From contig CM028908.1 of the NCBI GenBank assembly GCA_016801845.1, forward strand, positions 20,781,047-20,845,046: 64,000 nucleotides of DNA, in the 5' to 3' direction. The notes under the pieces were generated by a model, which was not told the origin of the DNA, did no database searches, and saw only the letters and a list, made by a program, of their open reading frames with translations. The stretch comes from Polydactylus sextarius (lineage: Eukaryota > Chordata > Actinopteri > Polynemidae). How positions within the stretch are numbered: position 1 is the stretch's first letter; every line of letters begins with the position of its first letter. This document shows positions 63,490 through 64,000 of the stretch, piece after piece. The position numbers were made by a program, and so were the translations under genes.

Positions 63490-64000
63490 GTTTTAGAATC
63501 TCTGTTACTGTAAAAATGTTACTGTACAATAAAAACATGTGATTTCAACAGATGTTCTAACATGGTCAAAACTATCCAATCAGGCTCACTGTCTCCTCAG
63601 AATCAGTTTTGCACATGGTTTTTGTATTGGAAAGACGCCCTGTCTCAGTTTCAAGGATCACATTCTGGAGAAAATGAAATGTCAGCAACTCCAAAACTCC
63701 AACTTTCAGTTTTTAAAGAACCTTTATAAAGGAAAACATGGAAAAAAACATTGGATATTTAGAACATGTAGATAAACAATGCCCAGTATGGTGTGTCTCA
63801 ACATTAAGGTCACCGACACAACAAAGAATGTAGTTTTGTTAAAACTATTCCCTCCTCAACACCTAAACTTCTCTGCAGTTAAACTAAGGTATAACCTCAA
63901 GGCAGTTGCACAACGCCCTCTTGAAAGGTGTCAGGTTTACTGACAGCAGTTATATTATCCATTTCTCTCTGTAGCCTGGAGCCTTTGAAGCAGCTATGGG
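63487..64000 (-). other. EEVS unit B intron 1 (to window end)
   Basis: Closely matches unit A intron 1 (56242-56770). No first exon is visible on the minus strand before the window ends. Confidence 0.65.

Larger units (their letters stand above)
60255..64000. repeat. segmental duplication unit B (right, runs off window)
   Basis: Collinear with unit A: mitf-3'-flank-like block (60255-60682), short inverted-repeat element (60682-61068), EEVS 3' flank from about 61200, and the intact EEVS exons. A CA array and the intron 1 block continue to the window end. Confidence 0.75.

Overview
The window is vertebrate nuclear DNA, almost certainly from a ray-finned (teleost) fish. It has large introns, GT/AG splice sites and many dinucleotide and tetranucleotide arrays. 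Retroelement fragments look like those common in teleosts, and gadusol-pathway EEVS genes lie next to mitf. I recognise three loci. Most open frames here are chance readings of intron or repeat DNA, because real exons are short.

Left third (1-~21 kb, minus strand): the 5' half of frmd4b. Six consecutive coding exons (3128 down to 695) encode the start of a FERM domain. A second, in-frame N-terminal coding exon lies at 6819-6980, and a GC-rich probable first exon and promoter at about 20.7-21.1 kb. The remainder of the gene lies off the left edge.

Middle (21-53 kb, plus strand): a repeat-bearing intergenic stretch, then mitf (probably mitfa), divergent from frmd4b as FRMD4B and MITF are in human. 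The melanocyte-type (M) form can be read completely: nine coding exons from 48423 to 51929, 406 codons. An upstream exon at 36731-36986 ends in the PMEVLK motif of mammalian exon 1B but has diverged strongly. A tiny candidate first exon at 33254-33267 is in phase with it. The 3' UTR probably runs to about 52.95 kb.

Right (53-64 kb): a tandem, broken-up segmental duplication of the EEVS gene (2-epi-5-epi-valiolone synthase, the sedoheptulose-7-phosphate cyclase of vertebrate gadusol synthesis), all on the minus strand. The rightmost copy (61676-63429) is intact from its second exon to the stop; its first exon is off the right edge. The middle copy (56912-57910) has a destroyed splice donor and lacks its last two exons. 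The left copy (about 55.2-56.2 kb) is a deletion chimera. The partner gene MT-Ox is not seen.

Mobile DNA includes a short inverted-repeat element family (three copies, one nested in a LINE-like repeat), decayed LINE reverse-transcriptase fragments, a foldback element, a 54-bp palindrome and a 285-bp CT array. No tRNA, rRNA, CRISPR or prokaryotic feature was seen. Exon calls come from reading splice sites, reading phase and remembered family motifs, not from alignment.
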